A stretch of 47,942 nt of DNA from Kiritimatiellia bacterium (GTDB lineage: Bacteria; Verrucomicrobiota; Kiritimatiellia; RFP12; UBA1067). The stretch spans positions 1 through 47,942 of the forward strand of contig JAFYDR010000125.1 in the NCBI GenBank assembly GCA_017544725.1, read 5' to 3'. A program made the position numbers and the translations under genes. Shown piece by piece: positions 25,044-34,318 of the stretch; the stretch's first letter is position 1, and every line of letters starts with the position of its first letter. The notes under the pieces were generated by a model. It worked only from the letters and a program-made list of their open reading frames with translations. It ran no database searches and had not been told where the DNA came from.

Positions 25044-28000
25044 CTACCTAACCGGTTCCTTTTCCGCGACTAGGCGACCGAGCCAGATGTAATCGATGCG
25101 GCACGTGCCGGTCACCTTTTCTCCGTCTGCCGAGAAAGCGAGTTTCAGTTGCTTGAGGTTGCCAACAGGCGGCAACTCCACGGTGTACACGGTATCGTCA
25201 TTGTCCATCGGCTTCACATCGAAGGTGACTGTGTTTTTCTCCTCCCACGCTGGTTCGCGGTTGTTCGTCTGCCACCAGAGGCGCATCCGATGCGAACTGG
25301 TATGGTTCTGCATCTTGATACGCAGCGTGTTGGCGCGATTCCCGCCGCAGATGACGCCCACGTCCATTTCGTCTGGCGTGATGAGATAGGCTTCTGCTGT
25401 ATCCTTGAGCGCTACCACCAGATAGTCGCCGCAGACAATCCGTACGGGATGTGACTTGCTGTTCCAGAACGGATTCTTGTCGAGAAGGAACTCGTAAGAG
25501 GTGCCTGTATTCTCCACGCGCCAACCTTGCATATCGAGGTTCTTCGCGAAGTCCCATGTCTTGAATGTGAGCGACCCTGGCGGCAGTATATGCACAGCGG
25601 TACGTACCGTACGCCAGAGCGTACCGTTGTCAGCCTTGAGGTGAACACGGTAATCACCTTCTGCTGAGAATGTCGCTTTCGTACAGGTGGCATCTGGTTT
25701 CTCAAACGTCACACGAGCGGGACCTTCCGTCTGCTCCCAAATGAGCGAGGCTTTGCCAGAGACGGAGGCGGAGAGCGCAACCGTCGTCTTGTCCGTCCAC
25801 ACCTCACCGCAGATTGTGGCTGAAGGTGGATCGATGTAGGGGAAAGCTCGATCGAGTTCCTCGGAGAAATCGAACTCGCGGTTGCGCGCAAGCGACCAGT
25901 CGTTGGTGGTGGGCGACTCGTTGATGTAGAACGGGATGCCGGGAATCAACACAAACCCGTTGTCCTCGATGCGCCCGTTCGAACAGGCAACCTCGCGTGG
26001 CGTATGGGAATTGCCCCACACTTGAATCTCGGCGGGACCGTTCTTACGAGCATAGTTGTTGCGGTCGAACTTGCAACGACGGATGTGTACGTTGCGCGTC
26101 TGCGGCGAACGGAGTCCCAGCACCTCGATTGACGCACCGGCATTGTTGCGGAAGGTGCACTCCTCCACGAGGCAGTTTTCGCCGCCCGCCTCGAAGTCGA
26201 TTCCCCCTTGGTCGGGCGAACCGGAGTCAGGCTGGTTGATGAAGTGGCAACCACGAATGATGTAACCGCAGTTGTTCGCGAGCATCACACCCATCGTGCC
26301 GGCGGCAGCATGCCATCCGGACGCATCGAAGAGAGAGTCCGTCATCCACGAACGGCTGGCGCAGTTGTAGGGATGCGGTGAAGTATTGTGCGCATAGTTG
26401 TCGTGACAGAACATCCGCGTCACGAACGTGTCCAGACCATTTACGCTGAATCCGCTGGAACACTGGTAGGACTCGCAATCGCGCATTACAACGTAGCGCG
26501 AACGGTTGCCGCCCGCCCAGATGCCGCAGGAACGTCCGCCACGTCCTACCGCGCCAGGCTCGTCACGCCACTCCGGAATACCATGCGAGTTGAATCGGTA
26601 CATGCCCTCGATGTGATGCGCCAGGCAACGCTCCACGAGTACGTGTCCCGTGCCAGGTGCGTCGCAGACAAGTGAGAAGCCCGACCCCGCGTTGCAGAAG
26701 ATAAGGTCGCGTACAGCCAGATAGACGGGATCGAGAATCACGCCACAGCGTTCGTTGATGTGACGGTTACGACGAATCTGCGGACGAATCCCCTCGCCAT
26801 ACGCGCCGATCTCCGCCCAGTTCTCCGCCGAACCGTGCGCAGACAACCGCAGTTCCTCGTTGAATACGCTTCCGCGCTTCAGCAGCAGACGCTCACCTGG
26901 ACCGAGTGTCAGATTGGTCACATTCGCAAATGACCTCCACGCCGTTGCCGGCGTGAGACCGTCACGTGCGTCATCACCATCCGTCGAGTCCACATGGTAT
27001 GTCCGTGTCGGCGCAATCGGCGGATTCCACGCCTTCGCCGAATAGTCGGGATCTTTTTCTGGCAGGAAGATTAGACGTTTACCTGTCCGTCCGACAACCT
27101 TCCCCTTCCCGTCCATCAGAAAGAACTCCAAGTTGACGACACCATTCGTACCCGCATCGACCATCCATTCCAACGGTACGGTGGCGCACTCGTCCAGTCC
27201 GCCCAACTCGACACGTGCGGGCGTCACCGAAGCGTTTTCGGCGACCTTCACCTCCAGCACGCAGGAATCAAGCGCGATACCGACATTGGAGATTTTCGCC
27301 AGCAATTGCACAGGTGCGCCCAGGCGTGGCAGGAATTCGCGTGTGCGAAACTCACCCATCGAAAAGATCGGACGTTTCTCGTTGCGGATACAGAAGTCCG
27401 TGACATCGACCTTCTCCTTTGTGCCGAGCAGGAGAGGCGCATCGGTCGGACGACAGCGACCTGTGCGTTTCGAGGGTATCCCGGAGATACCATCTACCGA
27501 GATGCTCGACTCCGTACCATTCCATCCGGCGGAGAGCCGGTAGGCGCGACCAACCTCAATGTCCGCCTGCTGTGAGACACGCGGTTCCCAGTGGCCGTCC
27601 AGAAATACGAAGAAGTTGAAGCATCCGACAGCATTGTTTAATTGATCATAGCGCAACCAATACTCATTCTTCTTGCAGGCAATCGTCATTTCGCCCGAAG
27701 GCGGTTCGCGAAACGTCGCCGTACACGAGATGCGGAAACCGGCACAGATCGAGGCGTCGTCGGCAACTTCTTTCACCGCAGGTCCTGTCACTGTGGGATT
27801 AGAGACCGTACCGAGCATCGGACCGATCGTGAGTGTACCGTTACACCCCAGCGCGGTCTGCGGTCCCTCGCGACGAATCGAGGCAGTCTTGCCGTTCACC
27901 GACAACCAGCTGTTCGTGCCATCCCAACCGGCGGCGACATCGTACCATTCGCCGGGAACCGGCCTCACAGGTACGCTGACGCGCGGTTCAGGTGTTCCCG

Positions 28001-28307
28001 CGTGGTTCACGAAGAAACTGAATTTCACACCTTCCTTCGAACCATCGACACGCAGGATGTACGAGCCGGGCGAGTTGGCACCGCCTTTCTGGAGAATGGT
28101 CGCCTGACCCTGTTCCTCAATGGATTCGTCGAACTTTACGCGACAAGAAAGGCGCAGTCCCGGGCGCAAATCGTATCCGAAACTGTCACCAAGCGAGCGC
28201 ATCCGTTGCGACGTATCCATCGTGTAGTCCATCGCGCTGACCGCCGTGACCACAAGCCCGACAAGAACTGCTGTCATTCGCATCCAAAACACCTTACATG
28301 TCATCAT
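25044..28307 (-). CDS. Giant exported LamG / parallel beta-helix protein
   Basis: The 1087-residue protein has a signal peptide and then two concanavalin-type (LamG-like) segments, about residues 25-165 and 180-310; each has a YILRVDG- or YWLRYDQ-type strand and a G-W-x-G-T turn. A linker (about 315-420) precedes a right-handed beta-helix region that begins at YHVDSTDGDDARDGLTPATA, the usual entry of pectate-lyase-like fold proteins, and runs to about 800. An Ig-like and a C-terminal beta-sandwich domain follow. It probably binds or cleaves polysaccharide outside the cell, but no catalytic residues can be assigned. GGAGG lies 8 bases before the ATG at 28307; the frame extends to a GTG at 28316. 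Confidence 0.78.
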   Translation of the reverse strand: MMTCKVFWMRMTAVLVGLVVTAVSAMDYTMDTSQRMRSLGDSFGYDLRPGLRLSCRVKFDESIEEQGQATILQKGGANSPGSYILRVDGSKEGVKFSFFVNHAGTPEPRVSVPVRPVPGEWYDVAAGWDGTNSWLSVNGKTASIRREGPQTALGCNGTLTIGPMLGTVSNPTVTGPAVKEVADDASICAGFRISCTATFREPPSGEMTIACKKNEYWLRYDQLNNAVGCFNFFVFLDGHWEPRVSQQADIEVGRAYRLSAGWNGTESSISVDGISGIPSKRTGRCRPTDAPLLLGTKEKVDVTDFCIRNEKRPIFSMGEFRTREFLPRLGAPVQLLAKISNVGIALDSCVLEVKVAENASVTPARVELGGLDECATVPLEWMVDAGTNGVVNLEFFLMDGKGKVVGRTGKRLIFLPEKDPDYSAKAWNPPIAPTRTYHVDSTDGDDARDGLTPATAWRSFANVTNLTLGPGERLLLKRGSVFNEELRLSAHGSAENWAEIGAYGEGIRPQIRRNRHINERCGVILDPVYLAVRDLIFCNAGSGFSLVCDAPGTGHVLVERCLAHHIEGMYRFNSHGIPEWRDEPGAVGRGGRSCGIWAGGNRSRYVVMRDCESYQCSSGFSVNGLDTFVTRMFCHDNYAHNTSPHPYNCASRSWMTDSLFDASGWHAAAGTMGVMLANNCGYIIRGCHFINQPDSGSPDQGGIDFEAGGENCLVEECTFRNNAGASIEVLGLRSPQTRNVHIRRCKFDRNNYARKNGPAEIQVWGNSHTPREVACSNGRIEDNGFVLIPGIPFYINESPTTNDWSLARNREFDFSEELDRAFPYIDPPSATICGEVWTDKTTVALSASVSGKASLIWEQTEGPARVTFEKPDATCTKATFSAEGDYRVHLKADNGTLWRTVRTAVHILPPGSLTFKTWDFAKNLDMQGWRVENTGTSYEFLLDKNPFWNSKSHPVRIVCGDYLVVALKDTAEAYLITPDEMDVGVICGGNRANTLRIKMQNHTSSHRMRLWWQTNNREPAWEEKNTVTFDVKPMDNDDTVYTVELPPVGNLKQLKLAFSADGEKVTGTCRIDYIWLGRLVAEKEPVR

Positions 28308-28336
28308 CTGATTCACCTCCTAACAAATCACCGGTC

Positions 28337-28345
28337 AGTATAGCA
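28337..28345 (-). promoter_or_regulatory. -10 region of the beta-helix protein gene
   Basis: On the minus strand TGC-TATACT is an extended -10, in the same GGTTTGCTATACT-type context as the rph promoter. No strong -35 is seen at 17-18 bp. The start codon is about 30 bases downstream, with a strong GGAGG. Confidence 0.55.
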
Positions 28346-28536
28346 AACCCGCCTTCGTTCCGCCAGTTCCGAGTTCTGAGTTCGGATCTGACACCGCCAT
28401 TTCATCACGCAGAGCCGCTGAGGTCTGCATGAGACCGCAGAGAATGGAGAGGGGCAACGTAGCCAATGAAGAATGAGGATTCATTCGTGGGTGAAGCACA
28501 GATGTGCCTCGCATTTCCTCTAGGTGTTGATTTAGA

Positions 28537-28565
28537 TTGAAACATCGAGATAAATCCGTTACACT
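28537..28565 (+). promoter_or_regulatory. nrnA promoter, very short leader
   Basis: TTGAAA (28537-28542) and TACACT (28560-28565) are 17 bp apart. The ATG at 28582 is 16 bases after the -10, leaving a leader of about 10 bases with no Shine-Dalgarno site. Confidence 0.6.
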
Positions 28566-28581
28566 GGTTGCGTTGTTGCTT

Positions 28582-29583
28582 ATGAAAACGAAAAACTATC
28601 GATCGAAGCTGCCACCGAAGGCACTAATAAAAAAGATCCTTGCGGCGAAATCCGTTTTGATTTCAGGACATCAGCGTCCGGACGGGGATTCGCTGGGGTG
28701 CATGATTGCATTGGCGCATGTGTTGAACCAGATGGGAATCCAGGCTTCTGCGGCGGTGGAGTTGAAGAGAGGACTGGGGTCTCCCGGTTTTCTGCGCGGC
28801 GTCAAAGATTTGTTGCGTCCCGAAGCTGCCGCCCAGAACACGTACGACCTGTTAATCGCCGTTGACTGCGCCACGATGGAGCGGTTGCCGGAAGACCTGC
28901 TCCCGGTCATCAAGAAGATTCCGCACTCCGTGAGTATCGACCATCACAAGACCAACACGCTTTTTGCGGAGGTGAACTGGGTTCAGGAGGCGTCTTCTGC
29001 AGGCGAACTGGTGTGGCGTCTGATCCATCATGCGAAATGGCCGCTGGATGAAATTACGGCGGAAGCTCTGTGGGTTGCGGTCATCACCGATACAGGACGA
29101 TTCGCCTACGACATGACCTCTGCGGATACGCTCCGTTGCGGGGCAGATTTGGTGGCGCACGGCGTAAGGACCGCATTCATCAATGACAAGATCTACTGCT
29201 CGTTCAGCCGCAAGGCGGTCGAGCTGAAACGGCGCGCTTACCAGACGCTGGAGGTTCAGGATGATGTTGCGTGGGTGACGATCAGCGGCAAGGACTTCGA
29301 GGAAATCGGGGGAACCAAGGCGGACACGGAAGATGTGATCGAGATCCCCCGCAGCATCGTTGGAAACCAGGTTGCTCTTTTCTTCTACGGTTCAAAGGAA
29401 AACGAGCGCGAAACGCGCATCAGCATTCGGACACGCGATCCGCTTGATGCCTCCAAACTGGCTGCGCTCTTTGGTGGCGGCGGGCATACGCAAGCCGCCG
29501 GGTGTACCATTTACGAGCCGATGGAAGAGGCGAGGAAAATCTTTCTGGAAGCTCTTGCGCGTTGGCGCGAGGAAAATTACTGA
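28582..29583 (+). CDS. nrnA: DHH/DHHA1 phosphoesterase (NrnA-like oligoribonuclease / pAp phosphatase)
   Basis: A 333-residue cytoplasmic phosphoesterase of the DHH superfamily. NrnA-type members degrade nano-RNAs and dephosphorylate pAp. All motifs are visible in order: GHQRPDGDS (motif I), AVDCA (II), DHHKTN (III, the DHH signature), ITDTGRFAYD (IV) and the DHHA1 substrate motif GGGGHTQAAG near the C-terminus. The length fits NrnA rather than RecJ. I placed the start at 28582 because a promoter ends 16 bases upstream and the family sequence begins there; a frame open from 28537 would begin inside the promoter. The next gene follows after 43 bases. Confidence 0.92.
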   Translation: MKTKNYRSKLPPKALIKKILAAKSVLISGHQRPDGDSLGCMIALAHVLNQMGIQASAAVELKRGLGSPGFLRGVKDLLRPEAAAQNTYDLLIAVDCATMERLPEDLLPVIKKIPHSVSIDHHKTNTLFAEVNWVQEASSAGELVWRLIHHAKWPLDEITAEALWVAVITDTGRFAYDMTSADTLRCGADLVAHGVRTAFINDKIYCSFSRKAVELKRRAYQTLEVQDDVAWVTISGKDFEEIGGTKADTEDVIEIPRSIVGNQVALFFYGSKENERETRISIRTRDPLDASKLAALFGGGGHTQAAGCTIYEPMEEARKIFLEALARWREENY

Positions 29584-29626
29584 TCCGACGGTGCGGTTAC
29601 GGCGGATTCGCCACAAGGAGGTAATC

Positions 29627-30622
29627 ATGACCATTCGACCAATTGTCACAACCCTTTGTCTGCAACTTCTCCTATTCGTTTTGGCAGGAGTCTCCCCGCT
29701 TTGCGCGGAAACGAGAATTGGCGTGATCGGACTTGACACCTCACACACAATCGCGTTTACCGAGATGCTGAACGTGAAGCGGGATATGGCGGAGTTTGCC
29801 GACTTCCGTGTCACAGCGGCATACCAGTACGGCAGCTTGGACATTCCGTCTAGTACCAATCGGTATCCTGAGTATCTTGCCAAAATGAAGGGGATGAGCG
29901 TGGCGATTCTTCCGTCCATCGCCGATCTGCTGAAACAGACGGACTGTATCCTGCTGGAAACGAATGACGGACGTCGCCATTACGAACAGGCGCTGGAGGT
30001 CTTCCAGTCTGGCAAGCGCGTCTTCATCGACAAGCCGATCGCCGCCTCGCTTTCCGACACGGTGAAAATTCTCGATGCCGCGAAAAAGTATCATGCGTCC
30101 TTCTTCTCCGCTTCCTCCTTGAGATATGTGACAAACGTCCAGCGCGCCCGTTCGGGGAAATTGGGGAAGGTTCTGGGTGCCGATGTGTTCTCCCCGTTCA
30201 CCGTGGAACCGACGCACTCGGAATACTACTGGTATGCGGTCCACGGCGTCGAACCGCTCATTACGATTATGGGAACCGGATGCAAGTCGGTTTCCTGTTA
30301 CCCGTCAGAGCGGGCGGATGTTCTCGTGGGCGTTTGGAAGGACGGACGTGTGGGCATTGCCCGTGCCATTCCAAAGCAGTGGAAATACGGTGGCTGTATC
30401 TTCACGGACAAGGGCGCGACCGAGATGGGTAATTACGAAGGGTATCGTCCGCTCCTGCAGGAAATCCTCACCTTCTTCCGCACAGGTGTCGTTCCGGTCG
30501 ATCCGCAAGAGACGCTGGAAATCTTCGCGTTCATGGAGGCGGCAACTGAAAGCAAGCGCAAGGGTGGAGTTCCCGTCACCCTAGAAGAAGTGCTGAAGAA
30601 AGCAGCCGCTGATGAAAAATGA
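29627..30622 (+). CDS. Exported Gfo/Idh/MocA-like protein
   Basis: The 331-residue protein has a Sec signal peptide (MTIRPIVTTLCLQLLLFVLA, cleaved after about residue 25) and then the two-domain layout of Gfo/Idh/MocA oxidoreductases. The nucleotide-binding loop reads GVIGLDTSH instead of the usual G-x-G-x-x-G, the conserved E-K-P is represented by IDKPIAAS, and HGVEPLITIMG corresponds to the second-domain helix. Family members use NAD(P) on sugars or derivatives; secretion and the altered loop make normal NAD use doubtful. A strong AAGGAGG lies before the ATG at 29627, whereas the frame upstream is only the shadow of nrnA. It is the second gene after the nrnA promoter. Confidence 0.82.
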   Translation: MTIRPIVTTLCLQLLLFVLAGVSPLCAETRIGVIGLDTSHTIAFTEMLNVKRDMAEFADFRVTAAYQYGSLDIPSSTNRYPEYLAKMKGMSVAILPSIADLLKQTDCILLETNDGRRHYEQALEVFQSGKRVFIDKPIAASLSDTVKILDAAKKYHASFFSASSLRYVTNVQRARSGKLGKVLGADVFSPFTVEPTHSEYYWYAVHGVEPLITIMGTGCKSVSCYPSERADVLVGVWKDGRVGIARAIPKQWKYGGCIFTDKGATEMGNYEGYRPLLQEILTFFRTGVVPVDPQETLEIFAFMEAATESKRKGGVPVTLEEVLKKAAADEK

Positions 30623-30842
30623 AAAGATAAAAATGAAGAATGAAGGTGGCGTGTCGCGTGTCATCGGCAGTTATCGATTGCTATCGACTGACACGCGACA
30701 AACGACATGCGACATGCCGCATTGGATTGGCAAGACTTGAGAAATCTCTCGTCATTCGTCACTCGTCACTGTGCGAAGCACCTCCGCTTCTCAGTTGGCG
30801 GCTTCGCCGCCATCGAGCGTTTTTTCGAAGTGAGAAACGGGC
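30623..30842. repeat. Spacer mosaic of dispersed repeats
   Basis: No gene was seen. It contains GACACGCGACAAACGACATG-type words (30686-30718), a CGTCATTCGTCACTCGTCAC word (30751-30770) and a TTGGCGGCTTCGCCGCCA hairpin (30796-30813). All have relatives in other spacers. Confidence 0.7.
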
Positions 30843-30871
30843 TTGTTTTCGGGTGGTGATTGTGCTACCAT
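30843..30871 (+). promoter_or_regulatory. Promoter of the rhaB-surA-rsmA-dus operon
   Basis: TTGTTT (30843-30848) and TACCAT (30866-30871) are 17 bp apart and the -10 is extended by TGC. The start codon is 26 bases downstream, with a TGGAGGTGA ribosome binding site. Confidence 0.62.
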
Positions 30872-30896
30872 ATTCTTTTGAATTTTGGAGGTGACA

Positions 30897-32408
30897 ATGG
30901 CGGAAAAGAAACTTTTTGCGGTCGATTTGGGTGCGTCCGGCGGGAAATGCTTTGTCGGTATCTTCGGCAAGAACTCGTTTCGGATGGAGGAGGTGCACCG
31001 TTTCGCGCACGAGGGCGTGACGTTCTTCCTGCCGGAGGGCAAGGGAAAGGTTACGGAGCGTAACTATTGGGATGACACCTGCATCTACCAGAATATCGTC
31101 AAGGGTTTGCAGGCGTACTCCCGTGCATACGGCACGAAACTGGACGGAATCGGGATCGATACGTGGGGCGCGGACGGGCATCTGGTGACCGCTGAAGGCG
31201 ATCTGCTCGGCAAGATGTATTGTTACCGTGACCATCGTCTGGACACGATGTGCGACGAGGTCAAGAAACGCATCGACGCGAGCCGTATCTACCGGATCAC
31301 GGGAAATCATTTCCAGCCGTTCAACCAGTCCAACCAACTGTTGTGGGTGGCGATGAATCATCCCGAATTGTTGGAGCTGGCGAAGGTCTATCTGCCCGTT
31401 CCTGCGCTATTCTACTATTATCTCGGCGGCACGAATGTTGTCGATTCTACCTTCGCAAGTGTGACGCAGATGATGGACGCGAAGCGCCAGTGCTGGAGTG
31501 GCGAAGTGCTGAAGGCACTCGGAATTCCGAAACGGATTATGCCGAAGATCGTTCCGCCCGCAACCAAGATCGGAACGCTCCAACCCCAGCTCGCCGCCTT
31601 GTGTGGATTGAAGGGCGCGGTTAATTTGATTGCCATCGGCTCCCATGATACGGCGTGTGCGTTCGCCTCCGCGCCTGTTCGGGATCCCGCCACTTCGCTC
31701 ATCATCAGTTCCGGTACATGGTCGCTGGTCGGCAAGCTGATCGCTCGTCCGATCACCACCGACGTCGCGATGAACGCTGGACTCAGCAACGAGGGCGGTA
31801 TCGGGAACACGCGTTTCCTGCGCAACTGCATGGGCACGTGGATCATTCAGGAGCTACTGCGCGTTTGGGAGATTAAAGACGGCAAGCGTATGCCTTGGTC
31901 TGAGGTGGATTCGTTGGCTCCCGCCGCCAAGCCGTTCGTCGCGATGATCGATCCGGATGATCCGGCGTTCTACAATCCGGCGAACATGGAGGAAGCAATC
32001 CACGCATTCATCCGGAAGACGCATCAGCCGAAACTGAAGGACCGGGGCGAGGTATTGCGCTGCGTGTACGAGAGCTTGGCGCTGAAGTACCGTTTCGTGA
32101 ACGAGCTGATCTGTCGCGTCACGGGAACGAAGACGGATGCGGTTCACATTGTCGGCGGCGGCAGCAACAACCAGCTGCTCAACCAGTTCACTGCCAATTC
32201 CGTGGGCGTCCCCGTCGTGGCCGGACCGAAAGAGGCGACGGCTGTCGGCAACCTCATGGTACAGGCTGTCGGCGCGAAGATCATTCGCAATCTCGCGGCG
32301 GCGATGCCGCTGATCAAGTCCGCCTTCCCCGTCGCCGAGTATCAACCTGCCGACAAGGAAGCTTGGGATGCCGCCTACGTTCGGTTTGAAAAAGTGTTGC
32401 AGAAATAA
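30897..32408 (+). CDS. rhaB: Rhamnulokinase-like FGGY carbohydrate kinase
   Basis: A 503-residue cytoplasmic sugar kinase of the FGGY family that most closely resembles rhamnulokinase, which phosphorylates L-rhamnulose at C1. Evidence is the N-terminal AVDLGASGGKCFVG phosphate loop, IGIDTWGADGHL, YRDHR, the ATP-side GSHDTACAFASAP and SSGTWSL motifs, and HIVGGGSNNQLLNQFTAN near the C-terminus. The combination DTWG plus SSGTWS is typical of rhamnulokinases among FGGY kinases. The ATG at 30897 follows TGGAGGTGACA; an ATG 12 bases earlier lies inside that site. The stop is 12 bases before surA. No isomerase or aldolase gene is nearby, so the substrate is an inference. Confidence 0.85.
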   Translation: MAEKKLFAVDLGASGGKCFVGIFGKNSFRMEEVHRFAHEGVTFFLPEGKGKVTERNYWDDTCIYQNIVKGLQAYSRAYGTKLDGIGIDTWGADGHLVTAEGDLLGKMYCYRDHRLDTMCDEVKKRIDASRIYRITGNHFQPFNQSNQLLWVAMNHPELLELAKVYLPVPALFYYYLGGTNVVDSTFASVTQMMDAKRQCWSGEVLKALGIPKRIMPKIVPPATKIGTLQPQLAALCGLKGAVNLIAIGSHDTACAFASAPVRDPATSLIISSGTWSLVGKLIARPITTDVAMNAGLSNEGGIGNTRFLRNCMGTWIIQELLRVWEIKDGKRMPWSEVDSLAPAAKPFVAMIDPDDPAFYNPANMEEAIHAFIRKTHQPKLKDRGEVLRCVYESLALKYRFVNELICRVTGTKTDAVHIVGGGSNNQLLNQFTANSVGVPVVAGPKEATAVGNLMVQAVGAKIIRNLAAAMPLIKSAFPVAEYQPADKEAWDAAYVRFEKVLQK

Positions 32409-32420
32409 GGAGAGAATTCG

Positions 32421-33419
32421 ATGAAAAAACTGATGTTGTTGTCCCTGCTGTTGATAGCGGGCGTGTCCGTGGCGGAACTCACGCTGGAACGTCCGAAAGA
32501 GCAGAAGTCCGCCAGTATCCTGATTGACGGAGTTGCCGCCTACGTGAACAGCGAGTTCATTACCATTTCGGATGTGATGAACGAGGTTCGCCGTAGCCCG
32601 TACGCCCAGAAGGGGAAGTTGGGAGAGAAGCGTCTCCGCCAGCTCTATGCCGCGACGCTCAATGCGTTGATCGACCGTAAACTGATCCTTGCCTACGCCC
32701 AGAAGGTGAAGGCGGAGTTGCAGCCGTGGGCGATCGATGCCCGTATCCGCGAGATCATCGCGACGAGTTTCGACGGTGACGAGACGAAACTCCAGGCTGT
32801 GCTCGCAGACCGGAAAATGTCCTACGAGGAGTGGCGGGCGCGGATCAAGGAAGACCTGACGATTCAGGCGATGCGCCATGAGAATGTGGAGAAGATTGCG
32901 GATCCGACGCCGAGCGAGGTGCGTGCGGAGTATGACGCGAACAAGACCCGTTATCAGACGGAACATGCCGTTGCAGTCAGCATGATTATTCTCGACCCTC
33001 CCGCCTCTGAAACGAACAAGACGGTGAAGGCGCGTGCCGACGAGATCTTCGAAGCACTCAACCACAAGAAGTCCTTTGCGGAGCTGGCGAAGGTTTACTC
33101 CTGCGACGGGAAGGCCGCGTCGGGCGGTTCCTGGGGTAAGGTGAACCCTGACGACGTTTTCCGGGAAGAGATCAGCGACGCCCTGCAGAAGCTGGCGCCG
33201 GGAGAAGTCTCCGACCTGCTGATTCTCGATGACTATGGCTACATTGTGAAAAAGGACGAGCAGCAGGATTCCCGTATCCTGACTTTTGAGGAGGCGGTTC
33301 CCTACGTACAGGGACATCTGCGGATGCAGGCTACGGAACGACTCTACAAGGAATGGACGGATCGTCTCCGCGCCGATTCGTACGTCCGTATCGTGGAACT
33401 TCCCGGCGGCAAGAATTGA
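32421..33419 (+). CDS. surA: SurA-like periplasmic peptidyl-prolyl isomerase / chaperone
   Basis: The 332-residue protein has a Sec signal peptide (MKKLMLLSLLLIAGVSVA), then a SurA N-terminal chaperone domain (VAAYVNSEFITISDVMNEVR, about residues 38-160) and one parvulin PpiC domain (about 170-285; SFAELAKVYSCDGKAASGGS and LAPGEVSDLLILDDYGYIV). SurA escorts unfolded outer-membrane proteins in the periplasm of Gram-negative bacteria. E. coli SurA has two parvulin domains; this one has one. AAGGAGAG precedes the ATG. The gene lies between a rhamnulokinase-like gene and rsmA, whose start overlaps its stop. The surA-rsmA neighbourhood is also seen in proteobacteria. Confidence 0.86.
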   Translation: MKKLMLLSLLLIAGVSVAELTLERPKEQKSASILIDGVAAYVNSEFITISDVMNEVRRSPYAQKGKLGEKRLRQLYAATLNALIDRKLILAYAQKVKAELQPWAIDARIREIIATSFDGDETKLQAVLADRKMSYEEWRARIKEDLTIQAMRHENVEKIADPTPSEVRAEYDANKTRYQTEHAVAVSMIILDPPASETNKTVKARADEIFEALNHKKSFAELAKVYSCDGKAASGGSWGKVNPDDVFREEISDALQKLAPGEVSDLLILDDYGYIVKKDEQQDSRILTFEEAVPYVQGHLRMQATERLYKEWTDRLRADSYVRIVELPGGKN

Positions 33420-34318
33420 ACCTAACCTCGCCATCGCAGGTTAAGGCCTGGTGTATCGAAAACGGGTTCCATCCAAATCGGAACCTGGGGCAAAACTTTC
33501 TGGTGGACCGGAATGTCCGCGAGGCAATTCTCTCTGTCGCTGGAGTAACCCTTGGACAACGCGTACTGGAAATCGGTCCCGGTCTGGGTGTCTTGACGGA
33601 AGGACTTCTCGCTCGGGGCATCCATGTCTGCGCGGTCGAAAAGGACACGCGCCTTGCGGATCGTCTCCGCATACATGTGGAAGAGGAGCTGGCGGCGGAA
33701 CGTCGCGATTTCGAATACGACTTGGCGACGCCTCCCGGCAACTTGGAGTTGATCGCGTCAGATGCCTTGCGCGTCGATTGGAACGAGCGGTTGCGTCCTC
33801 CATTCGATGCCTGCGTTTCGAATCTCCCGTATTCCGTCGGTACGCGTATCCTGATCGATTTGGCACTTCACCCGCTGGCACCACGCAGTTTCACGATCCT
33901 CGTGCAAACCGAGGTTGCGCAGCGGTTTGTCGCGAGAGAGGGCGATTCCGCACGGGGGCAAGCGGGAATCTGGCTCCAGTTGGATTACGACGTGGAAATC
34001 CGGCTGGATGTGAAACCCGCCTGTTTCTGGCCGCGACCGGAGGTCTCCTCCACGGTCGTCCGACTGGATCGCAAATCGGTTCCGCCCGCATTGACACCGA
34101 AGGAACGCCAGATGTTCTACGCCTTGACCAAGTTCTGCTTTTTGCAGCGACGGAAACAACTGGGAACGATTCTGCGAAAATCTTCCGAATACGCAGACGG
34201 CGTTCAAGCGATCCGCGACGCGGGGATCGAACCGTCTATCCGTCCGGAAGACATCACAAATGAACAATGGGTTTCTCTCACCCGTTCGCTCTGTCATCTG
34301 AGGGACCCTCAACCGTGA
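33416..34318 (+). CDS. rsmA: 16S rRNA (adenine1518/1519-N6)-dimethyltransferase RsmA
   Basis: RsmA (KsgA) dimethylates two adjacent adenines in the 3' terminal helix of 16S rRNA using SAM. The protein, about 300 residues, has NLGQNFLVD near the N-terminus, the SAM-binding EIGPGLGVLTEGLL, the E-K acidic loop (CAVEKDTRL) and the catalytic N-L-P-Y (SNLPYSVGT), followed by the usual WPRPEVSSTVVRL and LQRRKQLGTILRK segments. The start is uncertain: I favour the TTG at 33416 because it overlaps the surA stop (TTGA) and leaves a family-like N-terminus; the open frame runs back to 33353 inside surA. The stop overlaps the GTG start of dus. Confidence 0.94.
   Translation: MNLTSPSQVKAWCIENGFHPNRNLGQNFLVDRNVREAILSVAGVTLGQRVLEIGPGLGVLTEGLLARGIHVCAVEKDTRLADRLRIHVEEELAAERRDFEYDLATPPGNLELIASDALRVDWNERLRPPFDACVSNLPYSVGTRILIDLALHPLAPRSFTILVQTEVAQRFVAREGDSARGQAGIWLQLDYDVEIRLDVKPACFWPRPEVSSTVVRLDRKSVPPALTPKERQMFYALTKFCFLQRRKQLGTILRKSSEYADGVQAIRDAGIEPSIRPEDITNEQWVSLTRSLCHLRDPQP

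Noticed and set aside
28537-28581. Longer N-terminus for the nrnA gene
   Set aside because: The extra codons lie in the -35 and -10 boxes, and the family sequence starts at the later ATG.
31854-33434. Long open frame on the minus strand opposite rhaB and surA
   Set aside because: It is antisense to two well-supported genes, has the composition of a shadow frame and no ribosome binding site.
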